DNA from: an uncultured Bizionia sp.
GTDB taxonomy: Bacteria; Bacteroidota; Bacteroidia; Flavobacteriales; Flavobacteriaceae
Assembly: GCA_947496215.1 (NCBI GenBank)
Contig: CANMCF010000004.1
Coordinates: 179,883 to 243,882 of the forward strand
Reading direction: 5' to 3'
Length of the DNA: 64,000 bases
In this document: positions 44,455 to 52,666 of the stretch, one piece after another
Layout: every line of letters begins with the position of its first letter
How positions within the stretch are numbered: the first letter of the stretch is position 1
Notes under the pieces: generated by a model
The model's input: only the letters and a program-made list of their open reading frames with translations
Databases searched by the model: none
Told to the model about the DNA's origin: nothing
Translations under genes and position numbers: made by a program

Positions 44455-46278
44455 ATGGGATTAGTTACGGCTAAAGAAGTTTCAAAAGCAATAAACCTAA
44501 ATAAGTACGGGTTTATAGGTACTTTCATTGGTTGGCTTTTAATGAAGATTCTAAAAATATCCACACTTAATAGAATTTATAATCGTAACAAGCATTTAAG
44601 CGATACAGAGTTTTTGGATGCTATTCTTGACGAGTTTCAAATTAAGTTTGAAATACCAGAAGAAGATTTGAAGCGGTTACCTAAAGATGGAGCGTACATA
44701 ACGATATCCAACCATCCATTGGGTGGAATTGATGGTATTTTGTTGTTGAAGCTCATGTTGGAGAAACGACCGGATTTTAAAATTATAGCCAACTTTCTAT
44801 TACATCGTATAGAGCCGATGAAACCTTATATAATGCCTGTTAATCCTTTTGAGGATAGAAAGGATGCAAAGTCCAGTATTTCTGGTTTCAAAAATGCAAT
44901 AATGCATTTGAGAGAAGGGCACCCCCTTGGTATCTTCCCAGCTGGTGAAGTGTCTACCTACAGGGATGGAAAGCTTGTAGTGGACAAACCTTGGGAGGAA
45001 GCTGCCATGAAACTCGCGCAAAAGGCAAATGTACCTATCGTACCTATTTATTTTCATGCCAAAAACAGCAAGTTGTTTTATAAGCTATCTAAGATTAGCG
45101 ATACATTTAGAACAGCCAAATTGCCATCGGAGTTGTTGACTCAGAAACGTAGGACAATCAAAGTTCGAATAGGGAGGCCTATATCGGTGAAAGATCAAAA
45201 CGAACATGAGAGTTTAGATAGTTTTTCGGCTTTCGTTAGGAAGAAGACCTATATGCTTTCCAATGCCTTCGAACCAAAGGAGAATTTGAGAGATACCATT
45301 TCTTCTACCCTGAAGCCTCCAAAACCCACTAAGCCACCTAAAAAAATAGTTACTCCTGTGAAGACAGAGGTAATGATTGAAGAAGTGGAGATGTTGAGGG
45401 AAGACGACAATAGGTTGCTGAAAAGTAAAAATTACGAAGTGTATTTGTCACCAGCAAGGAAGATCCCAAATATCCTAAGGGAAATAGGACGTTTAAGGGA
45501 GATCACATTCAGAGCTGTAGGGGAAGGGACCAACGAGGCCATCGACTTGGATGAGTTTGACAGTTACTATCATCATATGTTTCTGTGGGACTGTGAAGCC
45601 AATGTTTTGGCAGGGGCCTATAGAATGGGGCTAGGTGCCAAAATCTTCGAAAAATATGGCATAGATGGATTCTATCTTCAAGACTTGTTTCGTTTCGAGC
45701 CAGAACTTCATAAGATGATGAGTGAGTCCTTGGAATTGGGTAGAGCCTTCATAATAAAGCAATATCAACAAAAACCGATGCCTTTGTTTTTGTTGTGGAA
45801 AGGTATTGTACACACCACACTACGTTTTCCTGAGCATAAATATCTAATAGGAGGAGTCAGTATTAGCAACCAGTTTTCGAATTTTTCTAAATCCTTGATG
45901 ATCGAGTTTATGAAGTCTCATTACTATGATCCATACGTAGCACAGTACGTGCATCCCAAGAAGGCATTCAAGGTGAAGTTGAATGATGCAGACAAGGATT
46001 TCGTTTTTGACTCAACTGCTGCAGATTTGAATAAATTTGACAAGGTAATAGATGAAATCGAACCAGGAGCATTGCGATTGCCTGTGCTGTTGAAGAAGTA
46101 CATTAAGCAAAATTGTAGATTGATAGGTTTCAATGTAGATCCTCTTTTCAACAATGCGGTAGACGGCTTGATGTATATCAAGATATCAGATTTGCCAGAA
46201 AGTACGGTGCGTCCGGTCATGGAGGAATTTCAAGCCGAGCTGGAACGTAAATTTTCGGGAACCAATGAAGATAAGTAA
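44455..46278 (+). CDS. olsF: OlsF-like bifunctional acyltransferase (PlsC domain fused to GNAT/OlsB-like domain)
   Basis: The 607-residue protein joins an N-terminal glycerolipid/lysophospholipid acyltransferase domain (about 60-275; NHPLGGID at 86-93 as NHx4D, IFPAGEVSTY, VPIVPIYFHAKNS) to a C-terminal Acetyltransf_5/OlsB-like domain (about 330-590; EIGRLREITFRAVGEGTNEA, YRMGLGAKIF, ELGRAFI, YLIGGVSISNQF). This is the architecture of OlsF, which makes ornithine lipids in Serratia and Flavobacterium johnsoniae by N- and then O-acylation; glycine lipid is an alternative product. A Pro/Lys-rich linker lies near 285-305. Membrane-associated. Confidence 0.88.
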   Translation: MGLVTAKEVSKAINLNKYGFIGTFIGWLLMKILKISTLNRIYNRNKHLSDTEFLDAILDEFQIKFEIPEEDLKRLPKDGAYITISNHPLGGIDGILLLKLMLEKRPDFKIIANFLLHRIEPMKPYIMPVNPFEDRKDAKSSISGFKNAIMHLREGHPLGIFPAGEVSTYRDGKLVVDKPWEEAAMKLAQKANVPIVPIYFHAKNSKLFYKLSKISDTFRTAKLPSELLTQKRRTIKVRIGRPISVKDQNEHESLDSFSAFVRKKTYMLSNAFEPKENLRDTISSTLKPPKPTKPPKKIVTPVKTEVMIEEVEMLREDDNRLLKSKNYEVYLSPARKIPNILREIGRLREITFRAVGEGTNEAIDLDEFDSYYHHMFLWDCEANVLAGAYRMGLGAKIFEKYGIDGFYLQDLFRFEPELHKMMSESLELGRAFIIKQYQQKPMPLFLLWKGIVHTTLRFPEHKYLIGGVSISNQFSNFSKSLMIEFMKSHYYDPYVAQYVHPKKAFKVKLNDADKDFVFDSTAADLNKFDKVIDEIEPGALRLPVLLKKYIKQNCRLIGFNVDPLFNNAVDGLMYIKISDLPESTVRPVMEEFQAELERKFSGTNEDK

Positions 46279-46280
46279 GA

Positions 46281-47318
46281 ATGAGTAAGTCTATTGGATG
46301 TACTTTGTTTTTTTTCCTCTTTTTATCGAATGTTTCATTTTCACAACACTTGTTTGGTGTCGTTGTAGATGAAAAGACAAAGGAGCCCATTGCTGGTGCT
46401 TCCGTTTATTTCGACAATACCACAGTTGGCACTATAACGAACTTCGAAGGTGAGTTTTCATTCGAATTGGAAAACAAGATAAGTTCTCCTTTGGTGGTGT
46501 CTTTCATGGGATATAAGACCGTTTCGATATCTTCATTCGAGTATGACAAGAAGTATCGCATTATGTTGGAAGAAGACATAAGTGCCTTGGATGAGGTGTT
46601 CATAGAATATGAGGACGAATGGACCAGAGCATACAAATTAAAGCAATTCAAGAAGCAGTTTCTCGGCTTTTCAAAGTTTTCCGAAGCATGTGAAATTCTT
46701 AATGAGAATGATATTGTCTTGCGGTTCAACACAACCAAGAAGCAATTGACTGCTTCGGCCAAACGGCCTTTGATCATAAATAATAAAGCCTTGGATTATG
46801 TAATCACATACGATTTGAAGGAGTTTGTGGTACAGTATGATACCAAAGGCAATCTCAGGGCTACCGTAAAGGATAATCAAGATAATTGGTATGTATTGCA
46901 CTCCGTATATTATTCCGGAACTTCCTTATTTAAGGCAGAAATTTCAAAGAAGCACAAAAGAGCCCTCAAAAATAGAGAAAAAGCCTATAAGGGATCTGTA
47001 TTGCATTTCATGAGGTCCATATCAAGCGAAGCATTGAAAGAAGACCGTTATAAGATCTTCAAAGGATCTTCCCAAGTCACCCCAGCATATTATATTTTCA
47101 CAAGGAAAAACGATAGCTTGAATACTACAGAAGTCACCATTCCCAATGAACTTAACATACTATATAAGAACAAACAATCTGTCATAAGAAGTGAAGTGAA
47201 AACATTTGTCATAGATGTTTTTGGAAATCACAATCCCATAGAACAGGTCTTGTTTGGTGGTTTCATGGGAAACCAAAGAGTGGGGGATGCCTTACCCTTG
47301 GACTATGGATTGAACTAG
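46281..47318 (+). CDS. Secreted protein with carboxypeptidase-like regulatory domain
   Basis: The 345-residue protein has a signal peptide (SIGCTLFFFLFLSNVSFSQ) and a CarboxypepD_reg-like domain (about 22-105; FGVVVDEKTKEPIAGASVYFDNTTVGTITNFEG). The other 240 residues have no known domain and no barrel or sorting tail; they are rich in basic residues (AYKLKQFKKQFLGFSKF). It starts 2 bases after the OlsF-like gene and its last 27 bases overlap the converging arsC-like gene. Periplasmic or outer-membrane-associated; function unknown. Confidence 0.85.
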   Translation: MSKSIGCTLFFFLFLSNVSFSQHLFGVVVDEKTKEPIAGASVYFDNTTVGTITNFEGEFSFELENKISSPLVVSFMGYKTVSISSFEYDKKYRIMLEEDISALDEVFIEYEDEWTRAYKLKQFKKQFLGFSKFSEACEILNENDIVLRFNTTKKQLTASAKRPLIINNKALDYVITYDLKEFVVQYDTKGNLRATVKDNQDNWYVLHSVYYSGTSLFKAEISKKHKRALKNREKAYKGSVLHFMRSISSEALKEDRYKIFKGSSQVTPAYYIFTRKNDSLNTTEVTIPNELNILYKNKQSVIRSEVKTFVIDVFGNHNPIEQVLFGGFMGNQRVGDALPLDYGLN

Positions 47319-47729
47319 GTGATCCTCAATAAACTGTTTGAAATAGCTTTTTATCTCATTTCTTGCTTTTAGGAAGGCTTCGTGTTTTTCATCTTCCGAA
47401 CCTTCTACCTTCGATGGGTCAAAGAAGTTGTGATGTAGTCGCTTCGCATTTTTACTAGGAATGAAAGGACAATTTTCGTTGGCGTGATCGCATACAGTAA
47501 TTATAAAATCAAAATCAATGGAATCATATTCAGTGACATTGTTTGATGTATGATGGGAAATGTCCAAGCCATCCTCTTTCATTATGGACAATGCGCCTGG
47601 GTTCAATCCGTGAGTTTCTATACCTGCACTATAGATTGTTGCTTTGCCTTTTGAAAATTCATTTAAATAACCATGTGCCATTTGACTGCGACAGGAGTTT
47701 CCTGTACATAGTACCAGTACGTTTTTCAT
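47292..47729 (-). CDS. arsC: Low-molecular-weight phosphatase-like arsenate reductase
   Basis: The start at ATG 47729 gives 145 residues; the frame opens upstream without homology. LVLCTGNSCRSQMAHG has the CX5R P-loop (C8 to R14), followed by YSAGIETHGLNPGA and the distal IITVCDHANENCP with the redox Cys. This is the thioredoxin-coupled ArsC class, reducing arsenate to arsenite. It is last in an arsR-type operon and lies 38 bases after the GNAT gene. The 3' end overlaps the converging gene by 27 bases. A tyrosine phosphatase role is less likely given the context. Confidence 0.9.
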   Translation of the reverse strand: MKNVLVLCTGNSCRSQMAHGYLNEFSKGKATIYSAGIETHGLNPGALSIMKEDGLDISHHTSNNVTEYDSIDFDFIITVCDHANENCPFIPSKNAKRLHHNFFDPSKVEGSEDEKHEAFLKARNEIKSYFKQFIEDHLVQSIVQG

Positions 47730-47766
47730 ATTTGTTTCCGTAAGTACGGATTTTTTAATTAGACTT

Positions 47767-48255
47767 TTATTTTGTGCTTCTTCTTTCCAGAAAATGGTTG
47801 TCATACCATTCATCATCTCTTCTACCTATTTTCTCCCGTATGCCTACTATCCTGAATCCACATTGCATATGTAAATTTATACTAGCTGAGTTTTCAGAGA
47901 AAACACCAGCTTGCAGGGTCCAAAAACCATTTGTTTCACTATCTTCTATTAGCTGTTTTAACAAAGTAACACCGATATGTTGCCCTCTATGTTTTTCGGA
48001 AACATATACGCTAACTTCTGCAACGCCTTTGTATACTTTGCGATTGGACACTTTGGACAGGGCTGCGAAACCTACGACATCACCATTTAATTCGGCCACC
48101 AATCTGCAAGACGAAACATGTTTTTTGTTCCATTGTTCCCAATTGGGAACTTCTGTCTCAAAAGTCGCTATGCCTGTTCTAATGCCTTCTTCATAGATTC
48201 TTGAAACAGATTCCCAATCAGTATTCATCAAAGGCCTTATGACAAGTGAGTTCAT
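47767..48255 (-). CDS. GNAT acetyltransferase, ArsN1/phosphinothricin acetyltransferase type
   Basis: The 162-residue protein has the PAT family pattern: IRPLMNTDWESVSRIYEEGI, TGIATFETEVPNWEQWNKKH, VAEVSVYVSEKHRGQHIGVTLLK (acetyl-CoA loop) and SASINLHMQCGFRIVGIREK. Members in arsenic operons, called ArsN1, acetylate arsinothricin-like arsenicals. Its position between DUF6428 and arsC supports that reading, but phosphinothricin or another amine cannot be excluded. Confidence 0.88.
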   Translation of the reverse strand: MNSLVIRPLMNTDWESVSRIYEEGIRTGIATFETEVPNWEQWNKKHVSSCRLVAELNGDVVGFAALSKVSNRKVYKGVAEVSVYVSEKHRGQHIGVTLLKQLIEDSETNGFWTLQAGVFSENSASINLHMQCGFRIVGIREKIGRRDDEWYDNHFLERRSTK

Positions 48256-48258
48256 AAC

Positions 48259-48747
48259 TTAGCAACATCCACTTTCTGGGGCGCAAGACGTTTCTGTACT
48301 TGCTTCAGAAGATTCGGGAACACCACAGAGTTCTTTTGCCTTGCAATCTGTTTTCTCTACAGCTAATTTAATGATTAGGTTGTTGTTTCGTATTTCGAAA
48401 TCGTTAACAAATAGTTGGGCGGTGTGAAAATTTGCATTACTATATTCGAATTTTACTTCGGCATCCAACACATAGCTCTTCATCATACCAACTTTCTTGA
48501 GAATGGCCAACGCCTTGTATGCACTCATATATTCGGTTTTCCCCAATTCACTAGGGCTTTCCCATAGTTGTATTATGGTTTCTTTCCAAGTATCTGTTTG
48601 TGCACCACAATCGACAGAGTCTATTGTAAGGTGCTTTACTTCTGTGATATGGTAGTTTGCGCCAACCAATAGGTTTGGAGCGTATTCAAACAACAAAGGT
48701 TTACCTTGGTGTTCAGCCAATACGGTTAAAAATTCTTGAGTATTCAT
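48259..48747 (-). CDS. DUF6428 family protein of the ars operon
   Basis: The 162-residue protein begins MNTQEFLTVLAEHQGKPLLF and contains GANYHITEVKHLTIDSVDCGAQTDTW-type core, then a Cys-rich end (CKAKELCGVPESSE... CAPESGCC). The family regularly follows arsR in flavobacterial arsenic operons. The terminal cysteine cluster could bind arsenite. It starts at the last base of the arsR stop codon (TAATG), so translation is coupled. Confidence 0.85.
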   Translation of the reverse strand: MNTQEFLTVLAEHQGKPLLFEYAPNLLVGANYHITEVKHLTIDSVDCGAQTDTWKETIIQLWESPSELGKTEYMSAYKALAILKKVGMMKSYVLDAEVKFEYSNANFHTAQLFVNDFEIRNNNLIIKLAVEKTDCKAKELCGVPESSEASTETSCAPESGCC

Positions 48748-49073
48748 TATTTGCAGCAGTTTATTTGAGTTTTTACAAAAAAATCATTTATGACGCGCCT
48801 ACAGTCATTCAATCGTTCGACGTTGATGGAGTAGAAAAGATTTTTGCCTTTTGCGTCCTGATCGAGTAAGCCTATCTTTTTGATCTCATTTAAATGTTGG
48901 GAGATCGTAGGCTGAGCCAAACCAATGTTTTGGACCAATTCATTGCAATTGCAACATTTGTTTTGACTGATGTGCTGTATGATCGAAATGCGTGCCGGAT
49001 GGCCAAGAACCTTTGTTATCAAGGCAGCTTGATTTTGTTGCTCATCGAAGATGTGTTTTTTTGAAAATCCCAT
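48747..49073 (-). CDS. arsR: ArsR family arsenic-responsive repressor
   Basis: The 108-residue winged-helix protein has VLGHPARISIIQHI, the sensor Cys set CCNC (C40, C41, C43) at the start of the recognition-helix region, GLAQPTISQHLNEIKKIGLL as DNA-reading motif, and two further cysteines at the end (CC). The cysteines fit As(III)-triggered release. It is first in an operon with DUF6428, GNAT and arsC, and a 12-bp palindrome just upstream is its likely operator. Confidence 0.93.
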   Translation of the reverse strand: MGFSKKHIFDEQQNQAALITKVLGHPARISIIQHISQNKCCNCNELVQNIGLAQPTISQHLNEIKKIGLLDQDAKGKNLFYSINVERLNDCRRVINDFFVKTQINCCK

Positions 49074-49090
49074 AAGTTATACTTATTTGT

Positions 49091-49102
49091 ATATTGCAAT
49101 AT
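49091..49102. promoter_or_regulatory. Candidate ArsR operator (ATATTGCAATAT)
   Basis: This perfect 12-bp palindrome lies 18 bases upstream of arsR and overlaps TAATATTG, one mismatch from a TAnnTTTG -7 box on the minus strand. Binding would block the promoter of the whole operon. Confidence 0.5.
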
Positions 49103-49161
49103 TACGATAATAATATGTTTAAAAAAAGTCTAAAATGTTAATTTAGACTTTTTCGTATATT

Positions 49162-49590
49162 TTAGAACCAAGGTTTTTTACCTACTTGGTAGGTGTTGTA
49201 AAACTCTTCGTCCGATTTTGTTAAGTACATAATCCCTTCTATAAGCCCGATGATTGCACCGATGCCACATACAAGAGATAATAAAATTTGTATTACACCT
49301 TCTTTATTATAACCTAAAATAAATTTATGAATGCCAAATCCACCTACAAGTATTCCCAATACCCCAGCGAGTACCTTCTTGTTTTCATTGGAGGTTACGT
49401 TGTTGAATGTTTCTTTGGCACTATCGGCAAACTCGGATGCAGTTTCCTTTGCATCTTCAGCAAACTCTGTCGCTTTCTCTTTTGCTTCACCAGCTATTTC
49501 ACTGGCTTTTTCAGCTGCTTTTTTTGCACCTTCTTTTGCGTCTCCCAACATATCGTTGAGATCGTCACCTAAATTTTTTTCGTCAGACAT
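49162..49590 (-). CDS. TM2 domain protein with repetitive amphipathic N-terminus
   Basis: The 142-residue protein starts with about 60 residues of Ala/Glu/Lys-rich 11-mer-like repeats (GAKKAAEKASEIAGEAKEKA), resembling LEA/apolipoprotein-type or YtxH helices, followed by a TM2 domain (about 70-130; VLAGVLGILVGGFGIHKFILG, two membrane helices, GAIIGLIEGIMYL). TM2 proteins are membrane-embedded and of unclear role. Monocistronic, 89 bases from arsR. Confidence 0.88.
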   Translation of the reverse strand: MSDEKNLGDDLNDMLGDAKEGAKKAAEKASEIAGEAKEKATEFAEDAKETASEFADSAKETFNNVTSNENKKVLAGVLGILVGGFGIHKFILGYNKEGVIQILLSLVCGIGAIIGLIEGIMYLTKSDEEFYNTYQVGKKPWF

Positions 49591-49643
49591 TAGTTATATG
49601 ATTAATGATTATGTGCTTAAAGTTAATAAAAAAAATGTTTTAT

Positions 49644-50030
49644 CTACAAAAAGGCCTTGTCTATGGGTTCCCATAATTCTATCTTGTTACCATCGTTGTC
49701 CAATATCCAGCCAAATTTGCCATAGTCATATTCCTCAATTTCGCCTACGACCGTGACTCCTTCTTCTTTAAGTGTAGTTAGCAATTCGCGTAAGTTCTCT
49801 ACGCGATAATTGAACATGAAATCTTTTTTAGAAGGCTCATAGTATTTGGTGTCTTCTGAAAATGGACTCCATTGTGTGGAACAATCATTGCCTTCTTTGT
49901 CTTTCCACCAAAAGGTGCAGCCATAGTCGTCTGTGTTGAATCCTAAGTGCTTTTTATACCATTCCTTAGTCTGTTTGGGGTCTTTCGTCTTAAAGAACAG
50001 CCCACCAATTCCTGTAACACGTTTTTTCAT
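49644..50030 (-). CDS. VOC family (glyoxalase/bleomycin-resistance fold) protein
   Basis: The 128-residue protein has the VOC pattern: TGIGGLFFKTKDPKQTKEWY at the start, a metal or substrate His/Glu pattern, and VVGEIEEYDYGKFGWILDND then GNKIELWEP at the end. It is a single-domain dioxygenase/glyoxalase-fold protein; substrate unknown. Confidence 0.92.
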   Translation of the reverse strand: MKKRVTGIGGLFFKTKDPKQTKEWYKKHLGFNTDDYGCTFWWKDKEGNDCSTQWSPFSEDTKYYEPSKKDFMFNYRVENLRELLTTLKEEGVTVVGEIEEYDYGKFGWILDNDGNKIELWEPIDKAFL

Positions 50031-50097
50031 GATTTTCTTTTTTTTGTGATTTCCTTTGAAGAGAAACCCTAGTTCTATTTTTCTGTTTTTGAGAATA

Positions 50098-50556
50098 TTA
50101 TTTCTTCTTTATGTTGGTCTCATAGATCTCTATCCATTCTTCTGTACTCATCTTTGCTGTTAATTCACCGATAAGACCGTATGGTATGTCTTCCATTTTT
50201 TTGAAACGAACACAACTTTTACCCATGTCCAATTTGTATTTGCAACGTTTGGAGTACTCGTTGGTAAACCAATCTAAGATTTCTTTTTCGGCATACATTC
50301 CCATATGGTAAACGGCAATGAAGTTTTTTTGAGATGCCAAATTCATGAATGGCAATGGCAATTTCGTGTCGCAATGGTAGCCACCTGGGTATACGCTATG
50401 CGGTATCACATACCCAAGCATGCCATAATTCATGGTTTCTTTCATTCCTTTGGGGAGGTTTTTCAAGATTATTTGTCTCAGTTTGGTTATGGGTGCTTTT
50501 CTGTCTTCAGGAAGCTCGCTAATGTATTCTTCTGGAGAGGTTGCTTTAGATGTCAT
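50098..50556 (-). CDS. DUF1801 domain protein
   Basis: The 152-residue protein has the DUF1801/YdhG pattern: SPEEYISELPEDRKAPITKLRQ, KGMKETMNYGMLGYVIP, PFMNLASQKNFIAVYHMGMY and CVRFKKMEDIPYGLIGEL. The family is structurally known but functionally unassigned. It starts 5 bases after the DUF4199 gene ends, so the two are cotranscribed. Confidence 0.9.
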   Translation of the reverse strand: MTSKATSPEEYISELPEDRKAPITKLRQIILKNLPKGMKETMNYGMLGYVIPHSVYPGGYHCDTKLPLPFMNLASQKNFIAVYHMGMYAEKEILDWFTNEYSKRCKYKLDMGKSCVRFKKMEDIPYGLIGELTAKMSTEEWIEIYETNIKKK

Positions 50557-50561
50557 GTTAT

Positions 50562-51071
50562 TTAGTGTTTACGTTGTAAAATCAATGCGGATATCAAGGA
50601 TATGATTAATCCTATGAGTACTACGGTAGCAAACATGATGAAAGCCATGAAACCGGAGCCTCCATAGTCTTTCATTTGTTTGACCAAAGTCTCTTTTTGA
50701 ACTTTAAATTCCTCAGGAGGAAGGTTGGCCTTCATTGTCTTTAATGTGGAGTCTAGATACTCCGTGGCAAAATCAGGATTGATCACCGTGGTGTATATGT
50801 AGTCTGCAATACCAATTCCAAAACCGACGAAAGTAGAGATCAGTAGTCCAATTGTAAATCCTTTTCCCAAAGAAACGATGCCATTGTTTACTTGGTCACG
50901 ATAATGTTTTATGCCAAAGAAAATAAAGGATAAAGAAGCAATCATGGTCACATAGCCAAAAACTTCCTGAATGGAATAGCTCATTCCTTTACCTAGCCAC
51001 AATGCGAACAAAAAGAGAATTATTGACAGGAGTAAACCATAACTACCAAATTTAATTACTGTGCTTTTCAT
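50562..51071 (-). CDS. DUF4199 domain membrane protein
   Basis: The 169-residue protein has four membrane helices (about 10-28, 37-55, 73-93 and 141-163), a conserved YSIQEVFGYVTMIASLSFIFFGIKHYRD segment (split here for its two halves) and a periplasmic loop NPDFATEYLDSTLKTMKANLP. DUF4199 is a Bacteroidota family of unknown role. Operon with the DUF1801 gene. Confidence 0.9.
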   Translation of the reverse strand: MKSTVIKFGSYGLLLSIILFLFALWLGKGMSYSIQEVFGYVTMIASLSFIFFGIKHYRDQVNNGIVSLGKGFTIGLLISTFVGFGIGIADYIYTTVINPDFATEYLDSTLKTMKANLPPEEFKVQKETLVKQMKDYGGSGFMAFIMFATVVLIGLIISLISALILQRKH

Positions 51072-51175
51072 AATTGTTTAGTTTGAATTTATGATTCAAA
51101 AGTAATCCAATAGCGCATTTTTGGTCTCATACTAAAGTACCAAAGACCTCATACTTTAGTTTAAAAATAGGTATT

Positions 51176-51592
51176 TTAAATGATTTGAAGGGATTTTGCT
51201 ATTAAGATGGCTTGTGTACGTCTCTTTGCATTTAGTTTTACCAACAAACTGGAGACATGTGTTTTTATGGTGCTTTCCGACAAGAATAATCTATCTGCTA
51301 TTTCTTTGTTTGACAATCCCTCAGAAATGTTTAGAAGCACTTCATACTCGCGTTTGCTAATTTCCAATTCTTCGATTTTTTTGTGGTCGATGATTGGGGA
51401 TGTGTCTGTTGTTTTATGTAGACTTCTTTTATTGATGTATATGCCGACAAAAAAGAAGATGATGGCGATTGTCGCTATTGCAATTTCGATTTTTAAATTA
51501 TTGGAAATCAAAGCGTATTTGCTGAACTGAAACAATAGGAGTATTGCAAGTATGAGTCCGCTAAATACGAGAATCGTTTTTTTCATATTCAT
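51176..51592 (-). CDS. Membrane-anchored LuxR-type regulator
   Basis: The 138-residue protein has two N-terminal membrane helices (about 6-24 and 33-52), a short linker, then a LuxR/GerE HTH (about 78-137; SKREYEVLLNISEGLSNKEI, SESTIKTHVSSLLVKLNAKR). No receiver domain is present, so it is not a classic response regulator. A DNA-binding domain tethered to the membrane suggests direct sensing or partner control. An ATG two codons in is an alternative start. Confidence 0.9.
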   Translation of the reverse strand: MNMKKTILVFSGLILAILLLFQFSKYALISNNLKIEIAIATIAIIFFFVGIYINKRSLHKTTDTSPIIDHKKIEELEISKREYEVLLNISEGLSNKEIADRLFLSESTIKTHVSSLLVKLNAKRRTQAILIAKSLQII

Positions 51593-51650
51593 TTTCCGTG
51601 AGAACGGGAATCAGGTTAAATCATTAAAAAAGAGTGTCTAGTTTATAAAA

Positions 51651-52589
51651 TTAATAAAATTGAGCTTTAATCTTGTCCACTATGGTTTGGGCTAACTTTT
51701 CCTTGCTTTCTAACGTCCAGCCAGCCACGTGCGGGGATAGTATGACGTTTTCAGCTTGTATTAGATATTGAAAGGCTTCTGGCATGTCTTTGTTGTTAAA
51801 TAGGTTTTCGAAAGATGATTTTTCATATTCCAATACATCCAACCCAGCACCTAATACCTTGCCAGACTTGAGGCTACTTGCCAAATCTGCCGTCACTACA
51901 CTTTTGCCTCGTGCAGTATTTATGAGCCAAAAAGGTTTATGAAATGCATTTATGAATGCAGCGTTTACCATAGCTGTTGTCAAAGGTGTTTCTGGTGTAT
52001 GTAGGCTTACGACATCCACACGTTTTTGGAACTCCTCCAAAGTGACTTGTTCGGCGTTTAGGTCCCCGACATCTGCTTTTATGTCATAACATAGGACTTG
52101 GACATCGAAGCCCCTTAATTTCTTGGCGAAGGCCTTTCCCATATTACCATAACCAATGAGTCCAACTGTCTTGCCGTCCAATTCGATTCCGCGATTGTCT
52201 TCTCTAAGCCATTGGCCCAAACGTACTTCCTTGTCGGATTTGTTCAATTTGTTGAACAAAGACAGCAACATGGCTAGACTATGTTCCCCTACTGCATTGC
52301 GATTTCCTTCTGGAGCAGCAATTAGGGCTATTCCCTTTTTTTCTGCATATTCACAGTCTATGTTTTCCAACCCGGCACCAACTCGTCCTATGAACTTTAG
52401 ATTGATAGCAGCATCAATAAAACTTGCATCTATGCTGAACCTGCTCCTTATGATAAAACCATCATAGTTGTGAATGATCTTTTCAATGTCTTCTTTCGGA
52501 GCTGTATAATTTTCATCATTGTTACAACCCAATGCGTCTAGTTGATCAATTAACAGTGGGTGATTGGTATCTAGGTGAAGGATTCTCAT
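51651..52589 (-). CDS. D-isomer 2-hydroxyacid dehydrogenase (phosphoglycerate dehydrogenase-like)
   Basis: The start at ATG 52589 (MRILHLDTNHPLL) gives 312 residues. It has substrate-side FIGRVGAGLENIDCEYAEKK, the NAD motif VGLIGYGNMGKAFAKKL, catalytic Arg in LINTARGKSVV, Glu near GLDVLEYEKSS, and the catalytic His in ILSPHVAGWT. No ACT domain follows, so it is a short-form enzyme; serine biosynthesis is possible but other 2-hydroxyacids cannot be excluded. Confidence 0.9.
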   Translation of the reverse strand: MRILHLDTNHPLLIDQLDALGCNNDENYTAPKEDIEKIIHNYDGFIIRSRFSIDASFIDAAINLKFIGRVGAGLENIDCEYAEKKGIALIAAPEGNRNAVGEHSLAMLLSLFNKLNKSDKEVRLGQWLREDNRGIELDGKTVGLIGYGNMGKAFAKKLRGFDVQVLCYDIKADVGDLNAEQVTLEEFQKRVDVVSLHTPETPLTTAMVNAAFINAFHKPFWLINTARGKSVVTADLASSLKSGKVLGAGLDVLEYEKSSFENLFNNKDMPEAFQYLIQAENVILSPHVAGWTLESKEKLAQTIVDKIKAQFY

Positions 52590-52666
52590 ATCTATTTGCC
52601 ACAAAAGTGGTAATTGGTCTTTTGTTATTGAATTTGATTAGATTGCGTTCGATCTGATGATCGGTT

